Of a DNA stretch of 64,000 bases, positions 1 to 11,045 are shown piece by piece. The notes beneath the pieces were generated by a model. It was not told the origin of the DNA and searched no databases. It worked only from the letters and a program-made list of their open reading frames with translations. The stretch spans positions 220,069,978-220,133,977 of the forward strand of contig NC_081828.1 of assembly GCF_030867095.1 (NCBI RefSeq), in the 5' to 3' direction. The stretch comes from Alligator mississippiensis. Its lineage: Eukaryota; Chordata; Crocodylia; Alligatoridae. How positions within the stretch are numbered: the stretch's first letter is position 1; every line of letters begins with the position of its first letter. The position numbers and the translations under genes were made by a program.

Positions 1-19
1 CCGCCCATCCCCAGCGATC

Positions 20-207
20 TTAGTTTAAAGCCCTGTCGAGGAGGTCAGCCATCCTGGGCAAGAAGAGCTTCTTCCCTTTCTGGGTGAGGTGGAGGCCATC
101 CCTTCCCAACAACCCACAACCTCGCTCACTGAAGTGCGGACTGTGGTCGAAGAAGACGAACCCCGAGCAATGGCACCATCGCCGGAGTCTTCTGTTCACC
201 TGTTCAC
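20..207 (-). mobile_element. CR1-type LINE ORF1, C-terminal esterase end (fragment)
   Basis: Read on the minus strand this is an open frame ending at a TAA whose complement lies at 20-22. The peptide contains FFDHSPHF, then LLGRDGLHLTQKGKKLF, then a basic tail and the stop. A block of type DGxHLTxKG is the Asp-His part of the SGNH-hydrolase (esterase) domain found in ORF1 of many CR1 elements. Only this C-terminal end is present. The upstream part is replaced near 207 by a plus-strand CR1 reverse-transcriptase fragment, so two CR1 pieces meet in opposite orientation. The window edge cuts whatever followed ORF1. Confidence 0.6.
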
Positions 208-1473
208 CTATCCACTTCTAAGTACTTGGAGGATAAAGTGGTGATTAGGAACAGTCAGCAGGGATTCACCAGGGGCAAGTCATGCCTGACCAACCTGGTT
301 GCTTTCTATGACGAGGAAACTGGCTCGGTGGATGTGGGGAGACAAGTGGATGTGGCGCACCTTGATTTTTGCAAGGCTTTTGATATGGTCTCCCAAAGCA
401 TTCTTGCAGGCAAGCTAAGGAATTGTGGGCTGGATGAATGGACTGTAAGGTGGATGGAAAACTGGCTGGAGCATTGGGCTCAGAGAGTAGTAATCAATGG
501 CTCAATGTCTAGTTGGCAGCCGGTATCAAGTGCAGTGCCCCAGGAGTCGGTCCTAGGGCTGGTTTTGTTCAATGTTTTCATCAACGACCTGGAGAATGGC
601 ATAGAGCGCACCCTCAGCAAGTCTGCAGATGACACAAAGCTGGTACGGTGAAGGTACGCTGGAGGGTAGGGCAAGCATTCAGAGTGACCTAGACAAATTG
701 GAGGATTGGGCCAAAAGAAATCTCATGAGGTTCAGCAAGGACAAATGCACAGTCCTGAACTTAGGAGGAAACAATCCCTGCACCGGGGCAAGCTGGGGTG
801 ACGGGCTGGGCAGCAGCTCTGCACTAAGGACCTGGGGGGACAGGGGACAAGAAGCTGGATAGGAAACAACAGTGTGCCTTTGGTGCCAAGCTGGCTACTG
901 GCGTCCTGGGCTGCATTGCCAGGAGCATTACCAGTAGATTCATGGAAGTGATTCTTTCCCCCTAATCAGCACTGGGGAGGCCACATCTGGAGTCCTGTGT
1001 CCAGCTGTGGGCCCCCACTACAGAAAGGATGTGGACACACTGGAGAGAGTCCAGCAGCAGGCAGAGACAATGGTTGTGGAGCTGGGGGACAGGACTGGTG
1101 AGGAGAGGCTAAGGGAAGTGGGCTGATTGAGTCTGGAGAAGAGAAGACCGAGTGGGATTGAATAGCAGCCTTCAGCTCCCTGCAGGGGGGTGCAAGGAGG
1201 GTGGAGCTGGGCTGGTCTCAGTGGGGGCAGATGACAGGACAAGGAGCAATGGGCTCAAGTTGCAGCAAGAAAAGTTTAGGTTAGATATTAGGAAAAACTC
1301 TCTCACTAGGAGGGTGGGAAAGCACTGGAATGGGTTACCTAGAGAGGTGGTGGACTCTCCATCCTTGGGGGTGTTTAAGACAAAGCCTTGTCTGAGATGA
1401 TGTCATTGGGGCTGGTCCTGCTGCGAGCAGGGGGTTGGACTAGGTGTGACCTCCTGAGGTCCCTTCCCACCAT
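208..1473 (+). mobile_element. CR1 LINE, 5-prime-truncated ORF2 plus 3-prime end
   Basis: The frame at 226-651 encodes a reverse-transcriptase core: [45 protein letters not shown] and SADDTKL. The catalytic box has lost its usual first residue (SADD instead of F/YADD), and Glu replaces Gly in the PQG block, so the copy is dead. Translation shifts frame after 651. The C-terminal ORF2 block follows (LDIRKNSLTRRVGKHWNGLP, about 1285-1345). The characteristic CR1 tail, with its GGTTGGACTAGGTGTGACC and GAGGTCCCTTCC blocks, ends near 1473. It belongs to the same subfamily as the copy at 59425-62727. Confidence 0.85.
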
Positions 1474-1735
1474 TGGCGATGTGTAGGGGGTGCACGCAAG
1501 TGCAGGTGCACCCCCTGAGATTGGCCGTGCACTCCCTGGAAGCACTAGCTGCAAAACTGGAAGTGCCAGCGGACGTGTACTTTGGGTTTCACCAGTTTCA
1601 CCGTTGGTGGTTCTGGTCTCGGCAGTCGCTGCGGGGGGATTCCCCCGTCAGCAATGTGGTGCCCCCCCAGACTCGGGAGGCACCGGTCGCCCATGCTGCC
1701 CACCCTGATGATGCTACGAAGTGAGAATGAAACTG
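1474..1735 (+). repeat. Dispersed repeat, copy 1 (family unrecognised)
   Basis: This stretch starts with TTGGCGATGTGTAGGGGGTG, passes through a GTGCACCCCCTGAGATTGGC block, and ends with CAGACTCGGGAGGCACC. About 210 bp of it is repeated in the same orientation at 4070-4290. Both copies directly follow a GGTCCCTTC motif typical of a CR1 tail. They may be a SINE-like unit or a CR1 3-prime variant. No coding content was recognised. Confidence 0.5.
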
Positions 1736-2619
1736 GCGGCCGTCGTATCTCCTGCAGGTGCAGGAAAAATATACCTGTCTTGAACTTCAGTATATGCTAT
1801 TGAGGTTTGCAATGAGTTAGTCCAAAATTGAAAAACAGGTAAGTCACTGAAAATGAATGAAAGCTGGTTTTATTTTCATAATTTATTAATAAAAACCAAA
1901 TAGAAAAGGTTGAGATTTATTAGTTTGAAAGTCTTGAAGAATGACTGTTTCTGGTCACACATCTAATTCACTAGCTCCAGATAAGACTTCTCTTTTTTTA
2001 ACATTTTTTTTTTGTGTGTTTAAAACAAAATATGTTTAGATAGACTTCTTTTTACACGTGTCCGGCCTATTTAACATATTTTCATATCACTAAACAATAA
2101 ATACTGATTTTCTGCTTTTTGATTGTTACCAGTTTCCGTCGAAAGGCAGCCAGGCCAAATCATACGTAAAAAAAATCTTCTAGCAAATAACAAAGCCCTG
2201 TCATTCTCTGTCTTTGACATGATCTCATGTACAATGAAGCCCCCAGATAATATCTGAAAGGCAACAGCTCCTGAGACGCATATGCACCGAGCCACCCCGG
2301 GCAGACCTGCGTTGCAAGGTTTTCAGGCCTGTGCAAGGTTCCTGAAAGGCACCTCCTTTGTCCCTCAGGAGAGGTTTGCAGTCCATGCCCAGGGATGCAC
2401 TAATGCAGCCATGTTCCTCTAGCTCCAGACCTACCCCAAGAAGCTTCCCAGCTCCTCAGATTCCTCCTCAGACTCCCAGTCCGAGGGACACGGTGTCCCC
2501 GAGTAGCTGCTGCTCACACCACCACGGTTATGGTGCTCCTCCAGTTTAGCAGAATTAGCACCAAATGGGGTGTAAGCTATAATCAGTGGCAAATCAATGC
2601 CTTAATGAGCACCAATGTA
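1736..2619. other. AT-rich stretch, no gene recognised
   Basis: This is AT-rich sequence with short homopolymer runs and no coherent protein homology in any frame. It may be the degraded body of the DNA transposon whose end is at 2620-2735, but the left terminus could not be placed. Confidence 0.3.
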
Positions 2620-2735
2620 CACATGCAAAACAAGATTAACATAGATTATTTAAAATCAAGGTGTTTTACCTACTGATTTAACTCCTGATTGAAATCAGTG
2701 ATTTCGATTACTGTGATTTAAATCCATTCACCCTG
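2620..2735. mobile_element. AT-rich hAT-like DNA element, terminal fragment
   Basis: It contains TGATTGAAATC and GATTTAAATC blocks and ends in CACCCTG, the complement of a CAGGGTG-type terminus. The same blocks occur in inverted form at the left end of the 711-bp element at 54105-54815, so the two are related. Only one terminus is recognisable here. The hAT assignment rests on the terminus and remains tentative. Confidence 0.4.
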
Positions 2736-2740
2736 CTAAG

Positions 2741-2965
2741 TGTGTTAGACCTATGCAATTACCTCTATCAGTCAAACCTGGAATCTCCTCGAAGTAAGAA
2801 ATCAGGTTTGTGTGATAAGGCCTGTTTTCCATATTTTCCTATTTTCTATGTATCGGCTGGTGTTAATTGTATTCCTGACCTTTAATTCTTTATTAATTGA
2901 ATCCTGTACTGGCTTTTCTGTTGTTCCACCCCACCCTGCTATTGCGCTGCCTGCACTACAGTTCC
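2741..2965 (-). mobile_element. CR1/L3-like LINE relic, antisense
   Basis: The plus strand reads as the antisense of a reverse-transcriptase region common in old amniote CR1/L3 copies. It has a CCTCTATCAGTCAAAC block, a GTTTTCCATATTTTCC block and a CCTTTAATTCTTTATTAATT block, in that order. Parallel antisense blocks occur at 16620-16720 and 42140-42280. No open frame survives. Confidence 0.5.
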
Positions 2966-4069
2966 CCAAAATAATTCTACTTGCCCTTTGTGAATATTGC
3001 CACAGTACTTGCATTCGTCCTGTGCTAGACAGAACCTGTCCTAAACAAAAGACTTTTTCAATGGAATAAAAACGGCTGATGTTCTAGCATCCTCTGATAT
3101 TTTAATTTAACTAATCCCCTGCTACCGTGGAGGTAAGGCATCGGCATTGCCCTTGACTCCTGCTCTTTACAGTGGCACTTCATAGGGTTTTCTCTGTGGT
3201 TGTGGTTGTGGTTGTGGTTGTGGTTGGGTGCACTTCCTCAGGCAGACTTGGGTATCCAGCGTGATGACATAGGCAGTTGCTCACAGAGCTCTCAAAGGGC
3301 ACTTCTTTGTCAAAGGCTTTCTCCCCACAGGGTCTCTCTCCTGTCCTTGTAAAATACTAGTTGCTGGTGCAAATTCCCTTTCTCGCCTACTACCTCTCAG
3401 TCAGGTCATCATTACCGACTGTTTTCCGGTAGTTATTACAAGAGAAGAGTATTGAAGGGTCTCAAAGGAAAAGGCATCAACTTTGTTGACTTAAGGAAGA
3501 GCCAGTAAGAGTCTGGTTAAGGTGAAGCTCCATGTTCCTCTGGCTGCCGGAAATGATAAGGACTTCCTGTGTCTTCTCTTTCTTCCATTAGGAGAAGGGT
3601 GTTCACATCTCTCCTTCTTCTGCAGTTTCCTGACAGCTGTAGAGGTGCAATATAGACTGTGACCAAAGGTGCTGTGTCACTTTAAGGGCAGAGAGCAGGC
3701 AGCCAGCAGGTGTGGGCCAGCCCTGGTGAGGCAGCCATATTAGATCCTGGCTTTGGGCTTAAAGAGAACAAGGCCCAGTTTAGAAAGGGGGCTTAAAGTC
3801 TGTTGGCCTACAAAGGGGCCAGGCAAGTCCCTGAGTAGAACAGGCAGGGGTGAGGCCTGGGGCTCAGGTGAGCCCAGTATGGGGGTCAGCAGCTGCTAGG
3901 TTGACTTTCTGATCCCTTGCACTGGTAAGTGCAAGAGGGCCAGGGCTGGAAGGCCAAAGGGCAGTTAAGCCCAACGCAAGGGGCAGGCCAGGGCCACAGC
4001 GAGCTACCTGGCACCCCAACTGGCCTGGAGGCAGGCTCAGAGCCCATATGGGCTGAAGGTCCCTTCGAT
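2966..4069. other. Unassigned intergenic sequence
   Basis: No gene was recognised. It contains the hexanucleotide microsatellite described separately and, near 3680, a CACTTTAAGGGCAGAG block. That block resembles a motif near 11000 and could be remnant LTR sequence. No termini or target duplications were found to support this. Confidence 0.3.
3195..3226 (+). repeat. (TGTGGT)n microsatellite
   Basis: There are about five tandem copies of TGTGGT with no interruptions. Confidence 0.9.
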
Positions 4070-4290
4070 GGGGCGGACATTGGCAATGCATAGGGGGTGC
4101 ATGTGGGTGCATATGCACCTCCTGAGATTGGCTGTGCACCCCTGGAAGCGCCAGCGGCGAAACTGAAAGCGCACTTCCGGTTTTGCCGCTGGCTCAGTGA
4201 TCAGCCGCTGGGGGAACCATCAGCAATCTGGTGCCCCCCAGACTCAGGAGGCACAAGTTGCCCATGGGGGCAGACTTCACAGCTGAAGAG
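4070..4290 (+). repeat. Dispersed repeat, copy 2
   Basis: It shares the ordered blocks of the 1474-1735 repeat: ATTGGCAATGCATAGGGGGT, CTCCTGAGATTGGC, then CCCCAGACTCAGGAGGCAC. It differs by scattered substitutions and a shorter middle. It again follows a GGTCCCTTC motif. Confidence 0.5.
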
Positions 4291-6469
4291 GGTAGGGGTC
4301 AGCCAGCATGCAGGCTGTTATAATATCAGATTGGGGTGAGAGCAAGAGCTGGGCCCAATGAGAGAGAGCCCCAGTACATCATCTAGGAGCCCTAACGAGG
4401 GCACTAGACCAGGGCAGGTAGGACTGCTTGGTTCTGGGTAAGACTGAAAACTGCACCCTAGCAGGGATGGGTGGTCTGGTGGGGCTGTCCGTGGGGGGAC
4501 AGTCCCCCAGAAATGCCAGGCCAGTTGCCTCCCCAGTGAAAGGCAGGTAGGGGCACCTGATAACCCCAGCCCCCACCATTTGGCGAGCCGGAGCATAGAG
4601 CAAGGCGAAGAATGACATCTGCAAGGCATGGGACACGATAAGAGGAGGTTGGAGTCGTGTGGAGTGCCCATGTCATCTGGGCACAATAATGGGCAGCCTC
4701 CCACTTTCTTACAGCTTGGCAGCAGCAAGCAGCAACGTGGCAGGCGAGACCAGGCAGACTGCCCTAGACAGGTGGGTGGGCCGGTACTGTGACCGGGGCT
4801 GGGCAATTGCCCCCTGTCACATAGACCGTCTTCAGTTACTCTACCCCTCCCTCTGCCTCAGCAGCTGGATCCAATGGCTGGAAGTTAAAAAATGGCCATC
4901 TCAAATCAGAAGGAAGGCCAAAATGACTAAGAGTGAGTATGAGTGACTATTAAAACAGAGAGGAGTGTTGGGTGATGTCTTCAAACACAGACTGGACACC
5001 TTTCCAGAAAACGTGTTTCACCAACACAAGTTACACTTAGTCACCCACAATCTATTTAGATATTTGAATGACACTTCATGGCCTCACTGCAGATGAAGTT
5101 CGGTGCTCTGCTGGCCTTAAAATCTGCGAGTACCCACGGCATCACCTGCTGCAGGGCTCCGGTGCCCACCTGTGCTGTTGCTCAGCGCTTCCCAAGCAGC
5201 AGCAGAGCAAAGCCCACGTGTGTTTGGCGGCTCCCCAGCTACCCACCAGGTTCAGATCCAAGCTGTGAATCTGCCTAGTTTTGGTAATTTCACCCAGCGG
5301 CTGTTTTTGGAAGCTCTGAGAAGCGGCGTGGCCTTGGAGCTGTCTGCACGCACGCAGATCTGCTGCAGTATCGGGCACAGATGGGAAGCGCTTCCTAAGT
5401 ACAAGAATCAGAAACTTAAAAAAAAGTCTGAAATACTGCATAAATTAATGGCTGAAGCCTCATCCCCCACTGCAAAGGCAAGTTTCCCACTTGTCACCAG
5501 AGTGCATTTTTACTCCTTTGTGGTTCTAGAAAGCACAGGGAGTTCCTCCGTCACCATCTCCAGCTTCGCTCCTCCACCCCCTTCCTCTGATATGCAATGC
5601 AGCTTTTCCATTACAGTTATGTTTTCTCAAGTGATCTTTCTTGCGTATCCATGATAAGTACCAGCTCCATCTGTCTGCCTGCAGTTTAATGCAGCAGGCT
5701 CGCTTTCATCGATCTCGTTCTGCCTTCAAGGTAACTTTGGACTCTGCGGCTTGCCAGGAACCGCAGGGATCATAGCAGAATCGCTCCCTCCTGCGCGGCG
5801 CTCACGGGAGCCGCTGCCTGATGACGGGGGAAAAGCTAGGAAAAGGTTCCCCCTTCCTAATGAACTGGAGTCCCTGGTTGCCATGGAGAGAGCGCAGGAG
5901 AAAATGCCTCTTTCTGCCTCGATCCGACGGTATTCAGGACCCGGACAAAGTAAACGTTCTCACCACCTCGCGGTGTCTGGTCTTATGTCCATCTGTCTTA
6001 TACAGCCATTTATCACCGTAGCGTCTGAAAGCCTTGTGTGCAGAGCCAGGAGCACTGGAGAAGCCTCTAATGGACTTCATGCAGTCTCCGGCGCCTCACT
6101 GAAGGACCTCACCCTGATCTGACATAGTTTGAGGTTGCTTTTGGGGACAAAGCGGGTTGCAACAGGCTGTGTTGTGGGGAAGGTTTGATATCATCTCTGT
6201 CCCACTGCAGTCTTTTCAGTTTCTCAGGACACTGCGAAAATTCACCTTCAGGCCGAACATTTCTATTCTGCGCGGGCTCTGATTTCATCCTGTCACACAT
6301 CCATTAACGCAGGTGGGTCCTTCTCCCCCTGCCCTGCCTCCAAGGGCAAACCTGGCTCTTTAGCCTTGTCTTTCAGTAGTTGCTCTGTTTCTATTAGCAA
6401 AGTCGGGGCGAAGTGCAGGACACAAGGAGGTTTGTGTTGGCATTTTTGGTTGCGTGGGGTTTTCTCTCG
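4291..6469. other. Unassigned intergenic sequence
   Basis: About 2.2 kb without a recognisable gene. ORFs of up to 167 codons occur on both strands, but none has a recognisable domain or consistent coding character. A TTTGGCGAGCC string at 4579-4589 superficially resembles a retroviral primer-binding site but has no supporting LTR or gag/pol. Confidence 0.3.
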
Positions 6470-7495
6470 CTGTCTGAGACCAGCCTTAGGCAGAAGAAAC
6501 CACCAGGTCCTGCAGTCTGAGCTGCCGTAAACCACGGGCCAAAGAGCGTTACCCGGTTGCCTCCGCTGAGCCTGCCTCAAACGCAGGTCCGCCCAGAAAG
6601 GACGACTTCGAGAAGAATCCACCGCTTCCCGCGGTCGTTTGTTCCAGCGGTTAACCACCCTCACTGTTAAAAATGTGTGCCTTATGTCTAATTTTAATTT
6701 GTCTTGCTTTAACTCCCAGTCAGCGGTGATTGCTGCGCTCTTCTCGGCTGGATGAAAGAGCCCTTTAGAGCTCAGTATTGTCTCCCCCGAAGGCACTCAT
6801 CCACCATAATCATTACCTCTTGATTTCCCTTTTTTATAACTTAAACAGATTTGGCTTTTTTAAGTCGCTGACTTTAAAGCATTTTTCAAGCCTTTGAACA
6901 TTGTTGTCTGTTCTCCGCCGTCTCCACGTTTGCAACTTCCTCGACGAGACGTGGACACCGGAACCGGGTGCACGCAGTATGTTGTATCCTCTCAGCAATG
7001 CCATATATAGAGGTGAAATCACCTCCCTACTACTCAGCGTTCCCTTGTTTATATGTCCAGGAATTGCACTAACCCTGTTTGCTACAGCTTGGCACGGGCA
7101 GCGCATGGCCAAGGGCTCCATCAATCCTTTGCAGAGTCGCTGCCTTCCAGGAGGGTTTGGACAAGGCTGAACCTGCCCCGGGCAAGGGTTGGCCTATGTG
7201 ACTTCCAGGGGTCCCTGCCATCCCGGCTTTTCTATCACAAAATATAGCCCCACATTTTATAGGCATAACCTGAAACTTTCTTTTACTAGATGGACGGTCT
7301 TGGCTTTGGCTGTATTGAAATGCGGCTTTATTTGTACAGTGCCCAGCTGGCCGAGGGATCTCAATCGCTCTGTGGGCCTGCTCTGCCCCGTTAATTATTC
7401 ACCACACGATACATTTGTGTGATGCTTACAAACGTTATCATCTGTGATTTCATATTTACTGCCACGTATCTGATAACAGTGCTTGCACGTTGATT
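6470..7495 (-). mobile_element. CR1/L3-like LINE, antisense, ORF2 C-terminal half
   Basis: The minus strand encodes ITADWELKQDKLKLDIRHTF followed by VVNRWNKRPREAVDSS (about 6600-6790). This is the conserved C-terminal block of CR1 ORF2. Further upstream on the same strand (to about 7495) the plus strand carries typical antisense CR1 blocks, including CCTCTCAGCAATGCCATATA and, near 7399-7450, CACCACACGATACATTTGTG. A GGTTTCTTCTGCC-type 3-prime tail lies near 6500. The frame is broken repeatedly, so this is an old, dead copy with probable internal insertions around 7100-7200. Confidence 0.65.
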
Positions 7496-8240
7496 CGATG
7501 TATACGCCGCCCTTCCCAGCAAGGCTCGGGGTGGCTCCCGGCAAGAGAAACAAAACGGGGGGACAATGAAACAAGCAGGAAGGTCTTCCAAACTGCGGCC
7601 TCGAGAGAGAGGGTGCAAGAGCTAGGAGCGACTGCCGAGGAAGACCCGCCGTGTGCCTTTGCCTCGCTAGCAGACTTGGCGAGCTGGCACCTGCAGGACG
7701 CTGCTCTCCCCGGCAGCCCCGTAGGTACGTAGAGGTGTTGAAGAGCTGAACCGCGGGGACCGGTTCCCAGAAACCAACCCCAGGCACAACGGCAGAGGCT
7801 GGCTTACCCAGGGTTATGTCATTAGCCCCAGCTAGGGGCAGACTCTGCCCCACCCGGCTGCACGTTACCCCTGAGATCAAAGCGGCACGGCTGCACGGTG
7901 CCCCTGACAAGCGGCCAGGGAGATTTTCGTGGGACGCTGCAGGTGCAGGGGCTGGAGGCAGAGGCACTGTTTCCTATCACCACCCTCTTGGAGCACTACC
8001 AGGAACTCCTTGAAATCATGCCAGTGCATTTTCTAAATGCCTGCAGGCTCTCTCACACGGACAAGCACTCTCTCACGGGCCCGTGTCTGCACGGGGAGTC
8101 GTGCTGGAGGACCGTGAGGTCCCTTTCGAGCCTGTGAGTCTAGGAAGGGTCCGCAGTCAAATGACAATGTCCTCCCTCTTTTCTCAACACCAGCGATGGC
8201 TGCTACTGGTGTTGCTTAACCTGAAACCATGCTGCACTGG
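7496..8240. other. Unassigned intergenic sequence
   Basis: No gene or repeat family was recognised. The 190-codon minus-strand frame at 7395-7967 shows no domain and overlaps antisense LINE sequence, so it was not annotated. Confidence 0.3.
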
Positions 8241-8248
8241 GTCTAGGA

Positions 8249-8443
8249 CACTGGCTTTCAACCTGTGGTCCACAGACCCCTGGGCATCCGGAGACCGTAT
8301 CTCAGGGGTCTACAAAAGTATGGGAATACCCACGCTTATAATCCAAAGGGGTCTGCACCTCCATTGAAAGCCTCCAAAGGGGTCCACAACTCCATCCAAA
8401 CTTTTTTGGGGGTCCACAAATGAAAAAAGGTTGAAAACAATTG
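8249..8443. mobile_element. hAT-type MITE (195 bp) with target-site duplication
   Basis: The terminal inverted repeats are CACTGGCTTTCAACCT at the left and, on the opposite strand, CAATTGTTTTCAACCT at the right (13 of 16 match). This is close to the CAGTGGTTTTCAACC terminus of a widespread hAT group. The flanking 8-bp sequences GTCTAGGA (8241-8248) and GACTAGGC (8444-8451) match at 6 of 8 positions, as expected for an old hAT duplication. The interior repeats a GGGGTCCACA-type motif and has no coding capacity. Confidence 0.75.
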
Positions 8444-8539
8444 GACTAGGCTTTGGTCAGAGACTATGTCAAACAGCCAACTGAGCATCAAACCAGCAAC
8501 GCAATGGAAGACATGCTAAAAGGGCAAATGCAAATACAT

Positions 8540-8752
8540 TGAATCATTGGAGATTTAGGTTGGATATTAGGAAAACATCTCTCATGGGCAGGGTAGAGGC
8601 TCCCCAGAGAGGTGGTGGGATCTCCATCCTTGGGGGGTTTTAAGACCCGGGTAGACAAAGCCTTGGCTGGGATGATGTAGTTGGGGCTGGTCCTGCTTTG
8701 GGCAGGGGGTTGGACTAGATGTGACCTTCCAGCCCTCATTTTCTATGGTGCT
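8540..8752 (+). mobile_element. CR1 3-prime end fragment
   Basis: It begins in the ORF2 C-terminal block (AGGTTGGATATTAGGAAAAC), runs through GAGAGGTGGTGGGATCTCCA and the GGGGCTGGTCCTGC block, and ends at GATGTGACCTTCCAGCCCT plus a TTCTATGGTGCTAT tail. It is a severely 5-prime-truncated insertion, the usual CR1 outcome. Confidence 0.8.
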
Positions 8753-9554
8753 ATAATCAATGTGACAAACCTGTGAAGAGAGGACAGTGTCCACAATTGC
8801 TTACACACCCATGCTAGGGGTTTAGGTAATGAGCAAGAGGAACTGGGAATTCACATTCGTGGAAAAAAAGAAGTTTGGCACAACGGGCACTACTAAAACC
8901 TGGGGGTGATTTGCGTGGCTAGAACAGTAAAACCCCCACATTATAACTTGTTTAGACAAGACAGATGAGTGAAGGCATTGTAGGCACCACTCACTCTTTC
9001 ACAGTCTCCAAAAATGCAGAGCCTCCGCGTCCCAACCGTGCATGGACCCGCTGACCCGCTCGCAGAGCAGAAGGGGGTCCTGGGGATGCCTGTTACAGAT
9101 TGTTTGATCGAACAAACGAGGCCTTGGGATAAGTTATTCCTTAGGCACTTCCTTCTAGATGTGGGAAGAGAAACCAGGGGACAGGCTCGGAGACCTCATG
9201 CAATCCACAGTGAGCTATACCCGTTTCTAAAGACAGGAGTTGCGGTGATTACCGGGTTCAACGTACAGGCCTACAGAAGTGAGAAGTAAAATTAAAACCA
9301 CATTTTATTTGCAGGCCAGTAGACAAGCCTCTCTGCAGATCCTTAGTCTGCTCTTCCCAGTTTCACTGAGAGACCATCTCCCAGTTCCTCAACCTCTGTA
9401 GTCTAATAAGTAAGGGAGTGTCTCCAAACAGCAACCTATATCACCACAGTAGGCAACATCTTTTTTTAATACAAAGGCGTTACACCCATTTTTATGATGA
9501 GTAAAGATAAACCGAGGATTAACCTGGACGCTGGTATTCGTCGAACCAGTGATC
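8753..9554. other. Unassigned intergenic sequence
   Basis: No gene was recognised. The 91-codon plus-strand frame at 9014-9289 has no recognisable domain. Confidence 0.3.
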
Positions 9555-10600
9555 ATTGTTTAAAAAGGATGTAGAGCAGTTAGAGAGAGTCCAAAGCCTG
9601 GCGATAACATCACGAGAGGCTTGGAAGGCCGGCATAGGAGATGCTGAGAGAAACAAGGATGTCGAACTAGACGTGATTAAGGTGAAACCCAGTCGCAGAC
9701 TTCAGCTACCTGTAAGACTGCCGAAAAGAAGAGGGAGGCCACCTTTTCTTCCCTGGCTCCAGAGAGCAGGATGTGTAACAGCGGCTTGAAGTTGGAGCCG
9801 AGTAGGTTTGGGCTGGATCTCAGGAAACACCGCTTGGCTGTCGGAGCAGGGAGGCCGTGGGGTAGATGCCAGGAGAAGGCGTGGGGTCTCTCTCATTGCG
9901 GGTGCTCAAGAAGAGGCTGGGTAAGCATTGGCCAGGGCTGACTGAGGGGCCGCGATGCCAGGAGCATGCTGTGGAGAGCCGCAGCTGGACGCCCAGCAGA
10001 TCCCCACGTACCTGTCATTGAGGGATCGCGAGAACAGCTCTGCAGCCCAGAGCAGGGGAGAGACGGAGAGAGCCAGGCTCGGGCGCAGGAGGGGGACGCA
10101 GAGCTCCACGGCCAGCTTGGTCCCGAAAGAAGAGCGAAGGACCCGCGATACGTTTACAGAGGGGAGTTGTGCCCCTCCATGGTGCATGGAGCTGTGCTTG
10201 CCGTCCCCAGGTTGCAGTGCAGGGTGCGGGGGCTTCGGTTATCCCAGGTTTCTGGCTGGTTGCCCCATTGGGATGGGAAGGGATTTTCCCCACTCTGGTT
10301 GCCACAGATGGGGCTTTGCTCTTTGTCTTCCCCCGAAGCATTGGGTGTCAGCTGCAGCCTGGGGATATTGATGGTGGGCTGCCAATGCTCCTGCTAGGGC
10401 TAAAAACCCCATAGGTTTGTGGCTAGAGGATCGAGCATCACTGCTCAGGGTCAGACCAATCGCCGCATTTGGGATCAAGAAAGACTTTTACCCCACAGGG
10501 CACAGATTGTGGGGTTTTGCCTCCCTCTGCAGAAGGGCGTGTGGTCCCCTTCTTTGGGTGTCTTGAATCTCTTTAATAACTAGCTCCTGTCTGCAGCAGC
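9555..10600 (+). mobile_element. CR1 LINE ORF2 end with long 3-prime tail module
   Basis: The region starts with a KDVEQLERVQ-type block of CR1 ORF2. It continues with the frame-shifted C-terminus (TTGGGCTGGATCTCAGGAAA) and then a long tail. The tail includes GGGAAGGGATTTTCCCCACT and a GGTTTTGCCTCCCTCTGCAG block. The same tail recurs many times in the AGAP3 intron (for example 30085-30830 and 62905-63580). Confidence 0.6.
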
Positions 10601-11045
10601 CCGGGGTGATCTGCCACCCCCAGTCACGTCCACAGCCCTGCCAGGCTTGCCAGCCCGAAATAACCCAGCCTGAAATAAATATACTACAAACATACTGTGA
10701 ACATACACGCTGCCAGAGTGCCTTCAGCAGCCTCCCACCTCCCCTTGCAGCTCCCCATGCCGCGGGGATAAACCCAAACGCGGTCCATCTCAGCTGAAGC
10801 CTTTCCCCAGGCCTTCCCTCACCCCCCGGGGCATCCAACCTACAGCCGGCCGGAGCCTGCTCGCTCTTTGCAGCTCAGCCTTTGCTGCCCTGCAGGGAGC
10901 TCCTCTCCCCTCCACCACAGAGCCGCACTGCCGGCTCTGGCCTGGAGCTCAGCTTATATACCCCCAGGGCCCGCCCCTTCACATCAACACGGTCTGCCCT
11001 TAAAGGCGCAGCCCCCATTTTGCTAATCTTAATCTCCCTCTCTAG
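10601..11045 (-). promoter_or_regulatory. Promoter-like segment, possible LTR (minus strand)
   Basis: On the minus strand a GGGGCGG box (complement at 10971-10977) lies just upstream of TATATAAG (complement at 10953-10960). A TTTAAGGGC block lies further upstream and a GC-rich leader-like stretch downstream. This spacing is typical of a TATA promoter such as an LTR U3. I could not find paired LTR ends, a polyadenylation signal in place, or internal retroviral genes. The frame at 10488-10838 on the same strand has no recognised domain. Confidence 0.3.

Noticed and set aside
4579..4589. TTTGGCGAGCC as a retroviral primer-binding site
   Set aside because: No paired LTRs, polypurine tract or gag/pol could be found nearby.
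7395..7967. 190-codon minus-strand frame
   Set aside because: It overlaps antisense LINE sequence at one end and has no domain; chance frame.
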